DNA from: CAWUKT01 sp963923035
Lineage (GTDB): Bacteria; Bacteroidota; Bacteroidia; J057; JADKCL01
Direction of reading: 5' to 3'
Length of the DNA: 64,000 nt
Assembly: GCA_963923035.1 (NCBI GenBank)
Contig: CAWUKT010000035.1
Span: 1-64,000 of the forward strand
Translations under genes and position numbers: made by a program
Part shown: piece after piece, positions 1-8,726 of the stretch
How the letters are laid out: the number at the start of each line of letters is the position of its first letter
Numbering within the stretch: the stretch's first letter is position 1
Notes under the pieces: model-generated
Told to the model about the DNA's origin: nothing
Databases searched by the model: none
What the model saw: only the letters and a program-made list of their open reading frames with translations

Positions 1-2
1 GG

Positions 3-53
3 ATTTCCGTTGAGGAAATCCAGGCGTTCATGCAAGATTCCCCTTCAACCTAG
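3..53 (+). CDS. C-terminal tail of a gene entering from the left (partial)
   Basis: One plus-strand frame is open from the window edge and ends in TAG, giving ISVEEIQAFMQDSPST. The tail looks like a natural hydrophilic protein end. It would overlap the stop of the convergent hydrolase by 4 bases, an arrangement seen elsewhere in this window (5118/5130, 24960/24966, 44893/44917). Sixteen residues are too few to assign a function, and the open frame could be chance. Confidence 0.35.
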   Translation: MSVEEIQAFMQDSPST

Positions 54-1441
54 CCTTCGGCCATGACCCGCTGCATCCATTTGTGCAGGGTCTGCACAAT
101 ATCATAATTGTAACGCTCCATCAGGTAGCGACGGTATTCAGGGGTTCCCCGCAATGCAATCCCTTCTTCCATAGAGCCCACCTCGATCATGCTATGGTCC
201 GTTCCCGGGAAAGTCACAAACTCAGCTTTTCCAGGATGGTAGGCATTCACAATCTGCGCAATTCCCCGCATGGATTCCGGATTGAAGACTTCGAGGTCTG
301 CTTCGCCATAGAGGCTCAGCACGTGTGCATCAATCTTCGCCCAGGCCTTGACCACATTGCGCTGGCTCAGCTCCCGCCAGAAGAAGGAGCGCCGATACAG
401 GATATCTCCCGACTCGTTGAGGGCGAAATCTCGCTCCAACAGGGATTTCCAGGTAGGATTGTCTATGATCTCCGCCAAAGGGCGGTTCAGCACATAATGT
501 TCGTAGAACATTTTGGTGTACTCCTGCATATCTGATTCGAAGACGAGGAAGTCCTCGCCCATCCGGGGCTCCTGAAAGCGGAGCATGGCCAGGATATACT
601 CGTACCAGGATTGGTAGACGGTTCCGTATACGGCGATGCCCAGAGGATTGACATCTCCATCGGCAGCCAACAACGGCGCCTCGGTGCCCCCCATCGAATG
701 CCCAAACATGAAAATCCGTTCCCGGTCCACAAAATCATAGTTCAGCAAGTGGTCCCAGCCGGCCCGGAAAGCCGCCAATTCTTTTTCAAATCCAGTCTCA
801 ACACAATTGCAAGGGTTAGGTCCATCTCCCATACCTGGTTTTTCAAGCCGCACTACCACATAATTCAAGCCGGCCAGGGAATCCAGCAGCTTGCGATAGG
901 GATGCAGGCCGGGGAGATTGTCAACCGTCGCACAGGTATAGCCGGGGATAAAGTAAACGGTTGGATGAGGCCCTTCAGAAAATGGCCGGGTGACAATCAT
1001 ACTCAAATAGCCTCCATCAAAGGCCACTTCGTCGTATTCAACCTGCCAGCGGTCCGAAGATTCCCGGGGAATTGCCACTGCGGTTCCAGTCAATGATTTG
1101 CGTTTTCCTTTGCGCCAAACCACCATTTCCACCTTTTTTCCTCCCCACATCTCCTGCTTGGCTACTGGAAGATCGTTCCAACCCGTGATTTTCATTCCAT
1201 TCAGCTCCAATACGATATCCCCCGGGGCCACTCCGGCCGAGGAAAACGTAGAATTGGGCATGACCTGGCCGACCAAAACGCCTTCAGTCGAAGGCAATCC
1301 AGTGGCTTCGGCCAGCGAATCTGACAATGGCAGGGGCTGAAAACCGAAGTTACTTCGGCGATTCAGGTGCTGGCCCCGAACTTGAGTGGTCAGCAATCCT
1401 AGGCAAAGCAAAGCGGAAAATATACAGGCAAAACGGTTCAT
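50..1441 (-). CDS. Secreted PDZ-domain alpha/beta hydrolase
   Basis: A 463-residue protein. I chose the ATG at 1441 because it opens directly on a signal peptide (MNRFACIFSALLCLGLLTTQ, then VRGQ); the frame stays open upstream but that part is not protein-like. Roughly residues 45-110 form a PDZ domain (GVLVGQVMPNSTF, GVAPGDIVLELNG). An alpha/beta-hydrolase domain follows, with nucleophile motif GHSMGG near residue 247, acid GEADLEVF near 380 and histidine GTDHSM near 415, so the triad is intact. It probably acts in the periplasm or outside the cell on an ester or peptide; the substrate is unknown. It lies 50 bases downstream of an AraC-type regulator on the same strand, so co-transcription is likely. 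Confidence 0.85.
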   Translation of the reverse strand: MNRFACIFSALLCLGLLTTQVRGQHLNRRSNFGFQPLPLSDSLAEATGLPSTEGVLVGQVMPNSTFSSAGVAPGDIVLELNGMKITGWNDLPVAKQEMWGGKKVEMVVWRKGKRKSLTGTAVAIPRESSDRWQVEYDEVAFDGGYLSMIVTRPFSEGPHPTVYFIPGYTCATVDNLPGLHPYRKLLDSLAGLNYVVVRLEKPGMGDGPNPCNCVETGFEKELAAFRAGWDHLLNYDFVDRERIFMFGHSMGGTEAPLLAADGDVNPLGIAVYGTVYQSWYEYILAMLRFQEPRMGEDFLVFESDMQEYTKMFYEHYVLNRPLAEIIDNPTWKSLLERDFALNESGDILYRRSFFWRELSQRNVVKAWAKIDAHVLSLYGEADLEVFNPESMRGIAQIVNAYHPGKAEFVTFPGTDHSMIEVGSMEEGIALRGTPEYRRYLMERYNYDIVQTLHKWMQRVMAEG

Positions 1442-1491
1442 GCTGCCATGATCGGAATCTGTCCCGGGAAAAAGGGGGCAATTGTTGCGGA

Positions 1492-2391
1492 TCAGGCCAG
1501 TTGCCGGTAATTCGAGGGGGACAAGCCGTATACTTTGCGGAAAGCCTTGTTGAAAGCGCGTCGATCGGTAAAACCGGTGAGATGCGCGATCTCCGACAGG
1601 GATCGGGGTTGGCTGAGGAGCTGGCGACCGTGCTCCAGACGGCAGCGGATAACATATTGATAGGGGGAAATGCCGTACACTTCCTTGAAACAACGGAGGA
1701 AATGGTATTTGGACAACAATGCGATTCCGGCCAAATCTTCAAGGCAGAGGTCTTCCAGGTAATGTTCATCGATGTAATTCCGGACCCGGCTCACCCGGCG
1801 AAAGATCTCCTCGCGGGTGGATTTGCGGGCGTGGGTAATTTTTTTGACCTGCTCCTGGACCTCGATTTTATCCTCCACCAGCAATTCGGCCATTTCCTGG
1901 AACAGCATCGGATAATCTACCTGATCATTTTCCTCCGCATCCCTCAACTGCTTCAAACGGGGCAGCAAATATTGACCCAGGCGGGTCTCATTCAACGCGT
2001 AGACCTTTTCCAATACATGGAATTTTCGCCCCCCATTCTTCCCATCCAGCATTTCCTCCGGACTTTCAAACTGCGCCGCATACAATCCATTCACATAATC
2101 AACATCCAGGTAAAAGCACATTCCCTCGGCAATCCGACGGTCGTGGATCGAACACAGGAACTCCTGGTGGCGATTCACCACGAGAAAGCGACCGGACGTC
2201 AGGTGGAACTTTTTCCCTTCGACGTAATAATCTTCACTCCCATCCAATACCAGCTTGACCGAAAGGCCCGAATCAGTCTCGTGCTTTTCAAAATCGGTGG
2301 TATAAGAATGAAAAATCCGATTGGTAAAATTTAGGTGGAGATGGGAAAATTGGTTCCCCACCCGGCGAATAAAAACCTCTTGCTTGTACAT
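1492..2391 (-). CDS. AraC-family transcriptional regulator
   Basis: A 299-residue protein. The N-terminal half, about residues 1-170, is a variable sensing region that I do not recognise. The C-terminal 105 residues are a canonical AraC double helix-turn-helix: first helix pair around CLEDLAGIALLSKYHFLRCF, the connecting GISPYQYVIRCRLEHGRQLL, and the second pair SLSEIAHLTGFTDRRAFNKA ending in the typical YGLSPSNYR. The ATG at 2391 is the only good start. The next gene on the strand is the PDZ hydrolase, so this is a plausible local activator of it. The effector cannot be read from the sequence. Confidence 0.93.
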   Translation of the reverse strand: MYKQEVFIRRVGNQFSHLHLNFTNRIFHSYTTDFEKHETDSGLSVKLVLDGSEDYYVEGKKFHLTSGRFLVVNRHQEFLCSIHDRRIAEGMCFYLDVDYVNGLYAAQFESPEEMLDGKNGGRKFHVLEKVYALNETRLGQYLLPRLKQLRDAEENDQVDYPMLFQEMAELLVEDKIEVQEQVKKITHARKSTREEIFRRVSRVRNYIDEHYLEDLCLEDLAGIALLSKYHFLRCFKEVYGISPYQYVIRCRLEHGRQLLSQPRSLSEIAHLTGFTDRRAFNKAFRKVYGLSPSNYRQLA

Positions 2392-2547
2392 GCGACTGGA
2401 GTCTGAACTTGGAAAAATAGAAAGCGAAAAGGGAGGTTGTCAGGTCCCTTTGGTGAACAATGCGCTCCAATCTGGATGTAATATAAGGAATTTTTTACCG
2501 ATTCGCCCCCCTGGAATGACGCAGGCCCGTCAATTGTCGAGGTGGAA

Positions 2548-3255
2548 TCAGTTGCTTTCTTTGGGAAGCGGGCAATTCCCCACCTCTCCGAGGTTGAGGT
2601 TGGTCACGGCAAGGGAGAAGACCTTGCCGAGGAATTCGCCCATCCGGGATTCCTCAGGGTAAAACGTGAACATCTCATTGGGAATGAAGGTCTCCCGGTC
2701 GTTGACGCAGACCCGCGTGGTACTCACGCGGTCTCCGGACATGGGATCGAACAGATCCAATCGAAGCTGACCGGTCTTGACCAGGTCATGGGTCGTCACG
2801 AGTCGATTGCTCCGCGTCAGTACCGCCGGCACCCGCTCCATGACCAAGTTGACCGGATTCACCACCAGGATATAATCCACCTCCTTCGAGACCGTGGGCA
2901 ACGGCGACAAGCGACGCTCAGCGGCAGCGTAATTCCGGATGAATTCCCGCGCCAATTCAGGCCGTCCATTCAGGAAGAAGACCTCCTTCGCTTCGGTCGG
3001 CTCGGCTAATTGGTCCGAGAACAAGGCGCCCAGGGCAATGATGGCCTGCAATTTGGAGTCTTCGATCAAGACATCGTCGCCCGCATCCGTCTTGATGAAT
3101 TGGGCGATGTCGTGGTAGAAGTATTGGTTGAAGGAGAAATGTTTCTTGGAAAAGTAAACAGCAACCGTCTTGTCTTTGAGGGGCAATACTGGCCCTTGGG
3201 CCGGAACGACCGAGGGAATCAAAAACGCGAGGAGTAGCAAGGAAACGTATCGCAT
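2548..3255 (-). CDS. Secreted protein of unknown function
   Basis: A 235-residue protein with a clear signal peptide (MRYVSLLLLAFLIPSVVPAQ, cleavage after A-Q). The mature part is a mixed alpha/beta sequence with stretches such as EVDYILVVNPVNLVMERVPA and LRLDLFDPMSGDRVSTTRV, and only two cysteines. I do not recognise a family. It starts 5 bases after the lipoprotein at 3261-3986 and the two probably form one transcript. Export through the Sec pathway is well supported; the role is unknown. Confidence 0.75.
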   Translation of the reverse strand: MRYVSLLLLAFLIPSVVPAQGPVLPLKDKTVAVYFSKKHFSFNQYFYHDIAQFIKTDAGDDVLIEDSKLQAIIALGALFSDQLAEPTEAKEVFFLNGRPELAREFIRNYAAAERRLSPLPTVSKEVDYILVVNPVNLVMERVPAVLTRSNRLVTTHDLVKTGQLRLDLFDPMSGDRVSTTRVCVNDRETFIPNEMFTFYPEESRMGEFLGKVFSLAVTNLNLGEVGNCPLPKESN

Positions 3256-3260
3256 GCGAT

Positions 3261-3986
3261 TCAGATATCGAAGTTATGGGCCACCAGCTCTTCCAACAGG
3301 ATTCGGCTTTCGGGCGTGAACACACCATTCTGGGCTTCCAGGGATTTGTAGTACTTCTTGATCATCCCAATCCCAGGTGCATATATCTCATACGCATGTT
3401 CGATGATAAATATTGGACCATTGGTGTCGGCTACCGGTCGGTAGAACTCTTGTTGCTCCACAAATACGCAGTTCGCATACGTATTTCCCTGCACCGTGAC
3501 CGTAGTATCGATGTTTTTGAACTCGTAAATCTGCGGATTCTGGTTGTTGAACAGGTTCCCGTCCCATGTGCTGTTGGGGTAAGGAGGATTTCGCATGACC
3601 AAAAACCGGGTATTTCCTTCAATCCGCTCGTAAAAGTCCTCATCCGCATATTGCGTCCACAATTCCCGGTAGCTCCAGTTGTAAGAAGGATTGTCAGGGG
3701 TGCCCAAGGTATCTGGCGACACGTCGATCCGCATGGTGTGGACATCCCGCCCCAGCAAATCTTCCTCCGTGTCTCCCGTCAATTCCCGCTTATAATAGGT
3801 TTGCCCTTCCAGCAGATCAGAGTTGGCGGTTTCGAAAATGGTGTCCACCACATGGTAAACGCGGAACTTACCCGATTCAATCGGGTAAACGGCCTCCAGG
3901 TAGTCGGGTGTGGGATCGTATTCTTTGTTACAGCTCCACAAACCTACCAGCAACAGCACCACAAGTAGACGGTCCAGCATTTTCAT
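3261..3986 (-). CDS. Lipoprotein of unknown function
   Basis: A 241-residue protein beginning MKMLDRLLVVLLLVGLWSCN, a type II signal peptide with lipobox GLWSC, so it should be lipid-anchored after export. The mature sequence is rich in aromatic and acidic residues (YPIESGKFRVYHVVDTIF, YNWSYRELWTQYADEDF), consistent with a beta-rich fold of the kind common in Bacteroidota surface lipoproteins. I found no catalytic motif. It is the upstream member of a tight pair with the secreted protein at 2548-3255. Confidence 0.78.
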   Translation of the reverse strand: MKMLDRLLVVLLLVGLWSCNKEYDPTPDYLEAVYPIESGKFRVYHVVDTIFETANSDLLEGQTYYKRELTGDTEEDLLGRDVHTMRIDVSPDTLGTPDNPSYNWSYRELWTQYADEDFYERIEGNTRFLVMRNPPYPNSTWDGNLFNNQNPQIYEFKNIDTTVTVQGNTYANCVFVEQQEFYRPVADTNGPIFIIEHAYEIYAPGIGMIKKYYKSLEAQNGVFTPESRILLEELVAHNFDI

Positions 3987-4125
3987 AATCTTAAATATAC
4001 AGAAATTCCGATTTTTAGCCGCTTCCAGACGACAAGGAGAAGTAAAAAGGCCGAAGTTGTTTTCGAATGGCCCTTTTGGTAAGTGTTGCTCCCCTCTTTC
4101 CCACTTTTCACTAACTTAAACAGGC

Positions 4126-5130
4126 GTGAAAATACCTTCTGGACATACCCATCTTTCCGAAACTCCCCCTGACGGAGGCCCTATCTTTCTGGTAACCGGA
4201 GGCTCAGGTTTCATCGGAAAAGAGCTGGTGAGGTACCTGACGGTAAAGGGTCACCGAGTTCTGGTCATCGATGATTTGTCCACGGGCCTCTATTCCAAGG
4301 ATTTATTTGACAAGCATCCTCTGGTCCGTTTCTGGAAAGCGGACCTTTGCACATTGGATTTTCGCAAACTCGACGGTTGGCAAATAAAAGGGGTTTTTCA
4401 CCTGGCCGGGGCGGGCAGGGTCCGACAATCATTCATTGAAGAACAGCAATTTTACCGGGCCAATGTATTCGCTACTGAAAAGGTGGTCGAATTCGTGAAA
4501 ATAAGGGATATCCCGAGACTGGTTTTTGCGTCCAGTTCTTCTGTGTATGGAGGGCAGAGGGTAGACATTCTCCACGAAAACCTCCCTCCCAACCCGATTT
4601 CTCCCTACGGAGAACAGAAATTAGAGGCCGAAAAGCTGGTCTTGGAGGTAAACAACGGGAGCAAGGCCGTCGCCCTGAGGTTATTTTCTGTTTTTGGTCC
4701 GGGTCAAAGGGCCGATCTCCCCCATTGTCAATTGGTTCCTGCTATCCTGAGATCTATTTCCGCCCATCAACCGCTTCCAATCCACGGAACGGGGGACCAC
4801 CGGCGGGATTTCACGTATCTCCCGGATGTTATATCTGCCTTTTACCATGCCATGGTGGGCCCCATGACAACTTCAGAGGCATTAAATATTGGGGCGGGGA
4901 ACAACTACTCGGTTCGGGAGGTGGTAGAAGGAATAGAGAAAATTACTGGTTCAAAGGTGATCAAAAGTCACCAACCCAATTTGTTGGAACCTTACCAAAC
5001 CCTCGCCTCCATTGAAAAGGCCAGAAAGCTCCTTGGCTGGCAACCTCAGTTCGATCTGATCAGTGGTTTGAAAGATATGTTGTTGAAAGGGAAATCAGTC
5101 TCTCCGGAGAAGATGGGCTATTCAGGTTGA
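4126..5130 (+). CDS. NAD-dependent nucleoside-sugar epimerase/dehydratase
   Basis: A 334-residue extended short-chain dehydrogenase. The Rossmann glycine motif is VTGGSGFIGKELVRYL near residue 25. The catalytic Ser and YxxxK appear as FASSSSVYGG and SPYGEQKLEAEK, and the sugar-nucleotide side carries RLFSVFGPGQR and HRRDFTYLPDV. This matches UDP-glucose 4-epimerase-like and GDP-sugar epimerase families, but the exact sugar is not readable. The start is GTG at 4126, preceded by a stop in frame. Its 3' end overlaps the convergent GNAT gene by 13 bases. It may supply a sugar to the envelope locus further right or be unrelated to the neighbouring biosynthetic cluster. Confidence 0.88.
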   Translation: MKIPSGHTHLSETPPDGGPIFLVTGGSGFIGKELVRYLTVKGHRVLVIDDLSTGLYSKDLFDKHPLVRFWKADLCTLDFRKLDGWQIKGVFHLAGAGRVRQSFIEEQQFYRANVFATEKVVEFVKIRDIPRLVFASSSSVYGGQRVDILHENLPPNPISPYGEQKLEAEKLVLEVNNGSKAVALRLFSVFGPGQRADLPHCQLVPAILRSISAHQPLPIHGTGDHRRDFTYLPDVISAFYHAMVGPMTTSEALNIGAGNNYSVREVVEGIEKITGSKVIKSHQPNLLEPYQTLASIEKARKLLGWQPQFDLISGLKDMLLKGKSVSPEKMGYSG

Positions 5131-5600
5131 GAGCTGTTTCTGGGGGGAAAAATAATCTTGACGGCCGATAAAACCGGTATTTCCAGGCGAACATCGGATA
5201 CCACTTCAAATCCACATTTTTGGTAAAAGCCCAAGGGAGAACGGTATTTCTGACCATCCAGCTTGTCCATTTCCTCATTGTCAATTACCCATCCGTTCAA
5301 AACTTCTCCTTCGTCCTTCACCCGTTGGAGCACTCTTCGTCCCCAGCCCTTTCCCTGAATGCGGTGGTCAAAAATCATCGCGAACCACTTTTCTTCCTCC
5401 CGGATAAAATCCGCGTACCACCCCACAACCCTTCCTTCCTCCTCGAGCAGGAGATGCCGGGGACTCCCCAATCCCGCCAGGTACTTTTCAAATCCGGCCA
5501 CCTCAGAATAGGCAAGGGAAGCTGGATACTCCTGGTTCCACAGAGCACAAATTTCCTCCTTCTGGGAGGTTGAAAGCGTGCGGTACTCCTTTATTTCCAT
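5118..5600 (-). CDS. GNAT-family N-acetyltransferase
   Basis: A 160-residue single-domain GNAT protein. The acetyl-CoA pyrophosphate loop is visible as DHRIQGKGWGRRVLQRVKDE (Q/RxxGxG/A), followed by the usual C-terminal strand FYQKCGFEVVSDV. The acceptor substrate is unknown. It is the last gene of the minus-strand run from the NRPS down to the acyl ligase and lies 17 bases after the ligase, so it is probably co-transcribed. It could N-acylate a cluster product or give self-resistance; both are inference. Confidence 0.85.
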   Translation of the reverse strand: MEIKEYRTLSTSQKEEICALWNQEYPASLAYSEVAGFEKYLAGLGSPRHLLLEEEGRVVGWYADFIREEEKWFAMIFDHRIQGKGWGRRVLQRVKDEGEVLNGWVIDNEEMDKLDGQKYRSPLGFYQKCGFEVVSDVRLEIPVLSAVKIIFPPRNSSQPE

Positions 5601-5617
5601 GGGATTGGGCTTTTGAT

Positions 5618-7237
5618 TTAAGACAATACCTGTTCAAAATTCATCGAACTGAATTTCTCCTTCAAAGAATTTCTTTTGAGTTTGAAGTTGCCGGTCAACA
5701 GGCCATTTTCAACCGTAAAGGCTTCTTTGGTCACCAATAACTCCCGAACTTTTTCAAAATCCGAGATTCGGGAATTGTAGGCATGGATCACCTCCCGGAC
5801 TGCGTCCGGATTGTTTCCCACCACCACGGCAGCGAGCTTTCCGGATTCCCGGGAGAAGACGAATACCTGATGGCTGCCCAAGGGGGTTCGAAGTTCACCT
5901 TCCACCCGACCTGGAAACACCTTTTTCCCATTGGGCAGGACAATCGTATCATCCTTTCTCCCAATCAGAAACAAGAATCCATCCTTGTCGAAATACCCCA
6001 AGTCTCCGGTCTCAATATACCCTTCTTCATTGACCTTGAGGGGTGGGCCTTCGTGGAAATCAGGTTCATATTTCACCCAAATCTCCGAATCCTCAGCAAT
6101 TTTCACCTTCCCCAAGGGTTTTCCGACACTCCCAATCCTAAAATTGCGGGGGCTACTCATCGAAATGACCTGGGATTCACTCTGCCCGTACGCCTCGAGA
6201 ATCTTGACGCCGACCTTGTAGTAGGTCTCAAGCGCAGAACGGGAAATCGCCGCACTTCCAGTCACGAAGTAATCCGGATTTCCTCCGTAGAGCGGCTTGA
6301 TCTTCTTGAAGAGGAAGAAGGCAAAAGACTTTTGGAGGAAATGCCGATGGGACAAGCGGTTGATCCCAAGTCCCAAATAGATGCTGTGCAAGAATTTTTG
6401 CCCGCCAGAGAATTTGCTTAGTTGCTTTTCAATCCTTCGGGAAACGGCCTCATATATAACTGGAACTGAGACCATAACATTGGGCTTTTCCAGAATAAAA
6501 TGTTGAATCGCCTGCCCTGGACTGGAGAGAATGATATTGATTCCCTGATTCAAGGCCATCAACACAAAATTCCGTTGCTGGAGATGGGAAAATGGCATGA
6601 ACAGCAGAATCTTGTTGTCACTTCTGCTCCAAAAACTTGTGCGGTACTTTAGGACCAGGATCAATTTACGGAAGCCCTTCGCCGTCTCAAATGGCGAGGG
6701 ACGCCTCTTTCGGAACTTCAATGGGATGGGCTTGGGCACACTCGAAGTTCCCGATGAGTAGGCCAGGGAATAGTTGACCAACAGCTTGTTCTCTTCCCCG
6801 ATTGGAATGGGGGCAGCTTCAACCGCCTCTAAAGAAGAGTGGCCCTCCGGAGCATTGAAATAGTGAACCGGCCACGGGGCATCCCCCAATTTCTCCTTCA
6901 TCGAAAAGTCAAGGCAGATCAATGACGGATTGGCTTCTTCCAGAATTTGGAAGAGGGTGGCTGGATCAAGGTGCTCCGGAGGGGCAATCGAGAAGAGTCC
7001 ATTTTGGATACAGGCCAAATCAATCACCATCCAATCATAGCTGGTAGGACCGATGATGGCGATTCGCGGTTCAGATATGCCTTCTACCAGTTTACATAGC
7101 TTTCCTCCAATGGCTGCAATATCCGCAGCCACCTCCCGAAAAGTCTTCTGGAACCTGGATTTGTTCTTAAAATAGACTACTGACCGCGCCTCTTCACGAC
7201 TTAATCTCTTCAGTGATTCGAAAGTTCTGTCCCGCAT
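5618..7237 (-). CDS. AMP-forming acyl ligase (long-chain acyl-CoA synthetase type)
   Basis: A 539-residue adenylate-forming enzyme; the ATG at 7237 is preferred to the TTG two codons upstream. Visible core motifs are the P-loop-like LAYSSGTSSVPKP, the A5-type LEAYGQSESQVIS, the A7 motif YIETGDLGYF, the A8 hinge GRKDDTIV and a C-terminal catalytic-lysine region TGNFKLKRNSLKEKF. The order and spacing fit the long-chain acyl-CoA synthetase family rather than NRPS A domains. It likely activates a carboxylic acid to an acyl-adenylate and passes it to CoA or to a carrier protein such as the free ACP at 19782-20087. It lies in the same minus-strand run as the TrpRS-like proteins and the radical SAM enzyme. 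Confidence 0.82.
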   Translation of the reverse strand: MRDRTFESLKRLSREEARSVVYFKNKSRFQKTFREVAADIAAIGGKLCKLVEGISEPRIAIIGPTSYDWMVIDLACIQNGLFSIAPPEHLDPATLFQILEEANPSLICLDFSMKEKLGDAPWPVHYFNAPEGHSSLEAVEAAPIPIGEENKLLVNYSLAYSSGTSSVPKPIPLKFRKRRPSPFETAKGFRKLILVLKYRTSFWSRSDNKILLFMPFSHLQQRNFVLMALNQGINIILSSPGQAIQHFILEKPNVMVSVPVIYEAVSRRIEKQLSKFSGGQKFLHSIYLGLGINRLSHRHFLQKSFAFFLFKKIKPLYGGNPDYFVTGSAAISRSALETYYKVGVKILEAYGQSESQVISMSSPRNFRIGSVGKPLGKVKIAEDSEIWVKYEPDFHEGPPLKVNEEGYIETGDLGYFDKDGFLFLIGRKDDTIVLPNGKKVFPGRVEGELRTPLGSHQVFVFSRESGKLAAVVVGNNPDAVREVIHAYNSRISDFEKVRELLVTKEAFTVENGLLTGNFKLKRNSLKEKFSSMNFEQVLS

Positions 7238-7295
7238 GGGCAAAGAAAAAATCGCCGAAAAACCTGGTTAAGAAGTAAATGAGATGCTCCCCAGC

Positions 7296-8246
7296 TTAGA
7301 GCTTGGGGAGGTAGAATACTTCTCTCAGCTCTTCAGCGGTCTCACTAAACAGTTCCTTGGCCCTTTCGTTGCCCTTCTTGAGGACTTCGATGATTTGGCC
7401 ATTGGTCATCTTGTTTTCCCGGTGGGGCCGCAACTCTTCCAACAGGGCATTGGCCATGTCGATCTTGTCATTGACCTGCAAGGGACGGGCCGAGAGGTCA
7501 GCCGCTTTGTCTTCCATGTGCATGGACTCGTACCATTCGATGAAGACCTTCTTGTCCTGAATCTGGTGGACCTTCTGATGGAGATCAGGTTCCGCTTCGG
7601 AGAGGAACAGGCAATTGGCCTGGATCATGTATTTGCCGTCGATACCGTTAACATAGCCCTTCTTGGAAGGCACATATCCCGGAACTGCGACCTGAAGCCC
7701 ATACTTTTGGTTGAGCTTCTCCACGATCTCATCCATGATGTAGATGTAACCGATGATTTCTTCGCCTCCCTGGAAGTAGTCGGCTTTCAAGCCAAGGGTA
7801 ATGGAGGAAATTCCTATCTGGGGGTAGAGCCATTCCACCACAGAAGGATAGTTCCCAATACCCAATTCTTTTCTCTGATAGGATTTGAGGGATCCAAGGA
7901 AAGAATTCTCGTAGAGGTGATTGCAATAGGCCACATCAACGACGGAGCTGTAATACAGCAGGTGCTCCATGAAGTAGCGGTGGAGCTGAGAGGTCAGACA
8001 AATGGTGTGCTTCTCAGCATCGAAACCTGAATTGATGAAATCTTGTACCACATAGAAGGTCCGGTTCTGGATATAGGGTCTTTCTTTGGGGTACATGAAA
8101 TGGGCCAGCAAATCATCGAGGACTACGATGGTTTCGTAATCGTGCTGGCACTCCACCAAGGATTTCATGGCCCCAAAATAATGGCCCAAGTGCCTTGGGC
8201 CAGTTACCGGGTTGTGGGTACTGATAAGGATATTGTTTTCCGCCAT
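7296..8246 (-). CDS. TrpRS-like class I synthetase paralog lacking KMSKS (copy A)
   Basis: A 316-residue protein with the whole tryptophanyl-tRNA synthetase layout and a length near the usual 330. The HIGH-type signature is retained as HLGH (19-22) inside GPRHLGHYFGAMKSL. At the KMSKS position, after GIDG (201-204), it reads KYMIQA, so both KMSKS lysines are replaced (Tyr206, Gln209). The alignment position of the Asp that binds the tryptophan amine in bacterial TrpRS (YPVLMAAD in E. coli) is Ser148 here. A canonical TrpRS role is therefore unlikely. I infer a repurposed adenylating or amino-acid-binding fold, by analogy with aaRS paralogs such as EpmA or the SerRS-like amino acid:carrier-protein ligases. 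It lies 107 bases downstream of the small peptide gene. A hairpin at 7287-7310 overlaps its stop codon. Confidence 0.8.
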   Translation of the reverse strand: MAENNILISTHNPVTGPRHLGHYFGAMKSLVECQHDYETIVVLDDLLAHFMYPKERPYIQNRTFYVVQDFINSGFDAEKHTICLTSQLHRYFMEHLLYYSSVVDVAYCNHLYENSFLGSLKSYQRKELGIGNYPSVVEWLYPQIGISSITLGLKADYFQGGEEIIGYIYIMDEIVEKLNQKYGLQVAVPGYVPSKKGYVNGIDGKYMIQANCLFLSEAEPDLHQKVHQIQDKKVFIEWYESMHMEDKAADLSARPLQVNDKIDMANALLEELRPHRENKMTNGQIIEVLKKGNERAKELFSETAEELREVFYLPKL

Positions 8247-8353
8247 AGTTTGAATACAGGTGTCTATAAGCTATGAAGTGCAGAATCCCTTATGGAATCG
8301 GCACTACATAACAACTACAAATATGTAATTTAATGGGTTGCTGATCTTAACGA

Positions 8354-8557
8354 TCACTCGCAATCCTGCTTGATATCGCTATCGTGGATGATGATGTTCT
8401 CATCTACCATGTTCATCATGCGGAGTTTGTCCCGGGTGATTTCGAGAGGCGTGGAGAGCATGGGCTTTACGTTTTCAAAAGTAGGGGTGTCTTCCAATTT
8501 GACATCTTTAACGGAAGTTGCCTTCTTCTGATCAACCTTAGACTTGATGGTGTCCAT
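8354..8557 (-). CDS. Candidate ribosomal precursor peptide, 67 residues
   Basis: A small, highly charged protein between the radical SAM gene and a TrpRS-like gene, on their strand. It begins MDTIKSKVDQKKATSVKDVK, a lysine-rich leader-like part, and ends in an acidic, isoleucine-rich tail (VDENIIIHDSDIKQDCE). Its only cysteine is the penultimate residue (Cys66). It has no membrane segment or signal peptide. Flanking AT-rich gaps of 107 and 169 bases set it off as an independent unit. I call it a precursor because it adjoins a radical SAM enzyme with an RRE-like domain; leader/core boundary and modification are unknown. The alternative is a small accessory protein of the pathway. Confidence 0.62.
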   Translation of the reverse strand: MDTIKSKVDQKKATSVKDVKLEDTPTFENVKPMLSTPLEITRDKLRMMNMVDENIIIHDSDIKQDCE

Positions 8558-8726
8558 AACTGTGCAAATTTATTGTGATTAAAAATTCTTTTAAGGGAGG
8601 TATTCCTCTCCTAAATATAAGGAATTTGACATGAATCCCAAAGCACCACGGGGCTATTCGACAAGATTTTGTTGATATTTTATCCCGTTTATCTTACAAT
8701 TCAATGAAAAATTCCTGCTCTGGTAC

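Noticed and set aside
7287..7310. Hairpin overlapping the stop of TrpRS-like copy A as a possible terminator
   Set aside because: The stem is good (CTCCCCA-x-GCT) but no T run follows on the minus strand, and the next gene starts 50 bases later, so termination is doubtful.
8562..8569. TAnnTTTG-like element (TAAATTTG) just before the peptide gene
   Set aside because: It is too close to the ATG at 8557 for a normal leader and I found no TTG/TTTG partner at 19-22 bases.
8590..8625. Imperfect stem (AGGAGAGG/CCTCCCTT) with an A/T-rich tail between the radical SAM and peptide genes
   Set aside because: It has a mismatch and a wobble in eight positions and a broken T run; it could be an attenuator but the support is too weak for a feature.
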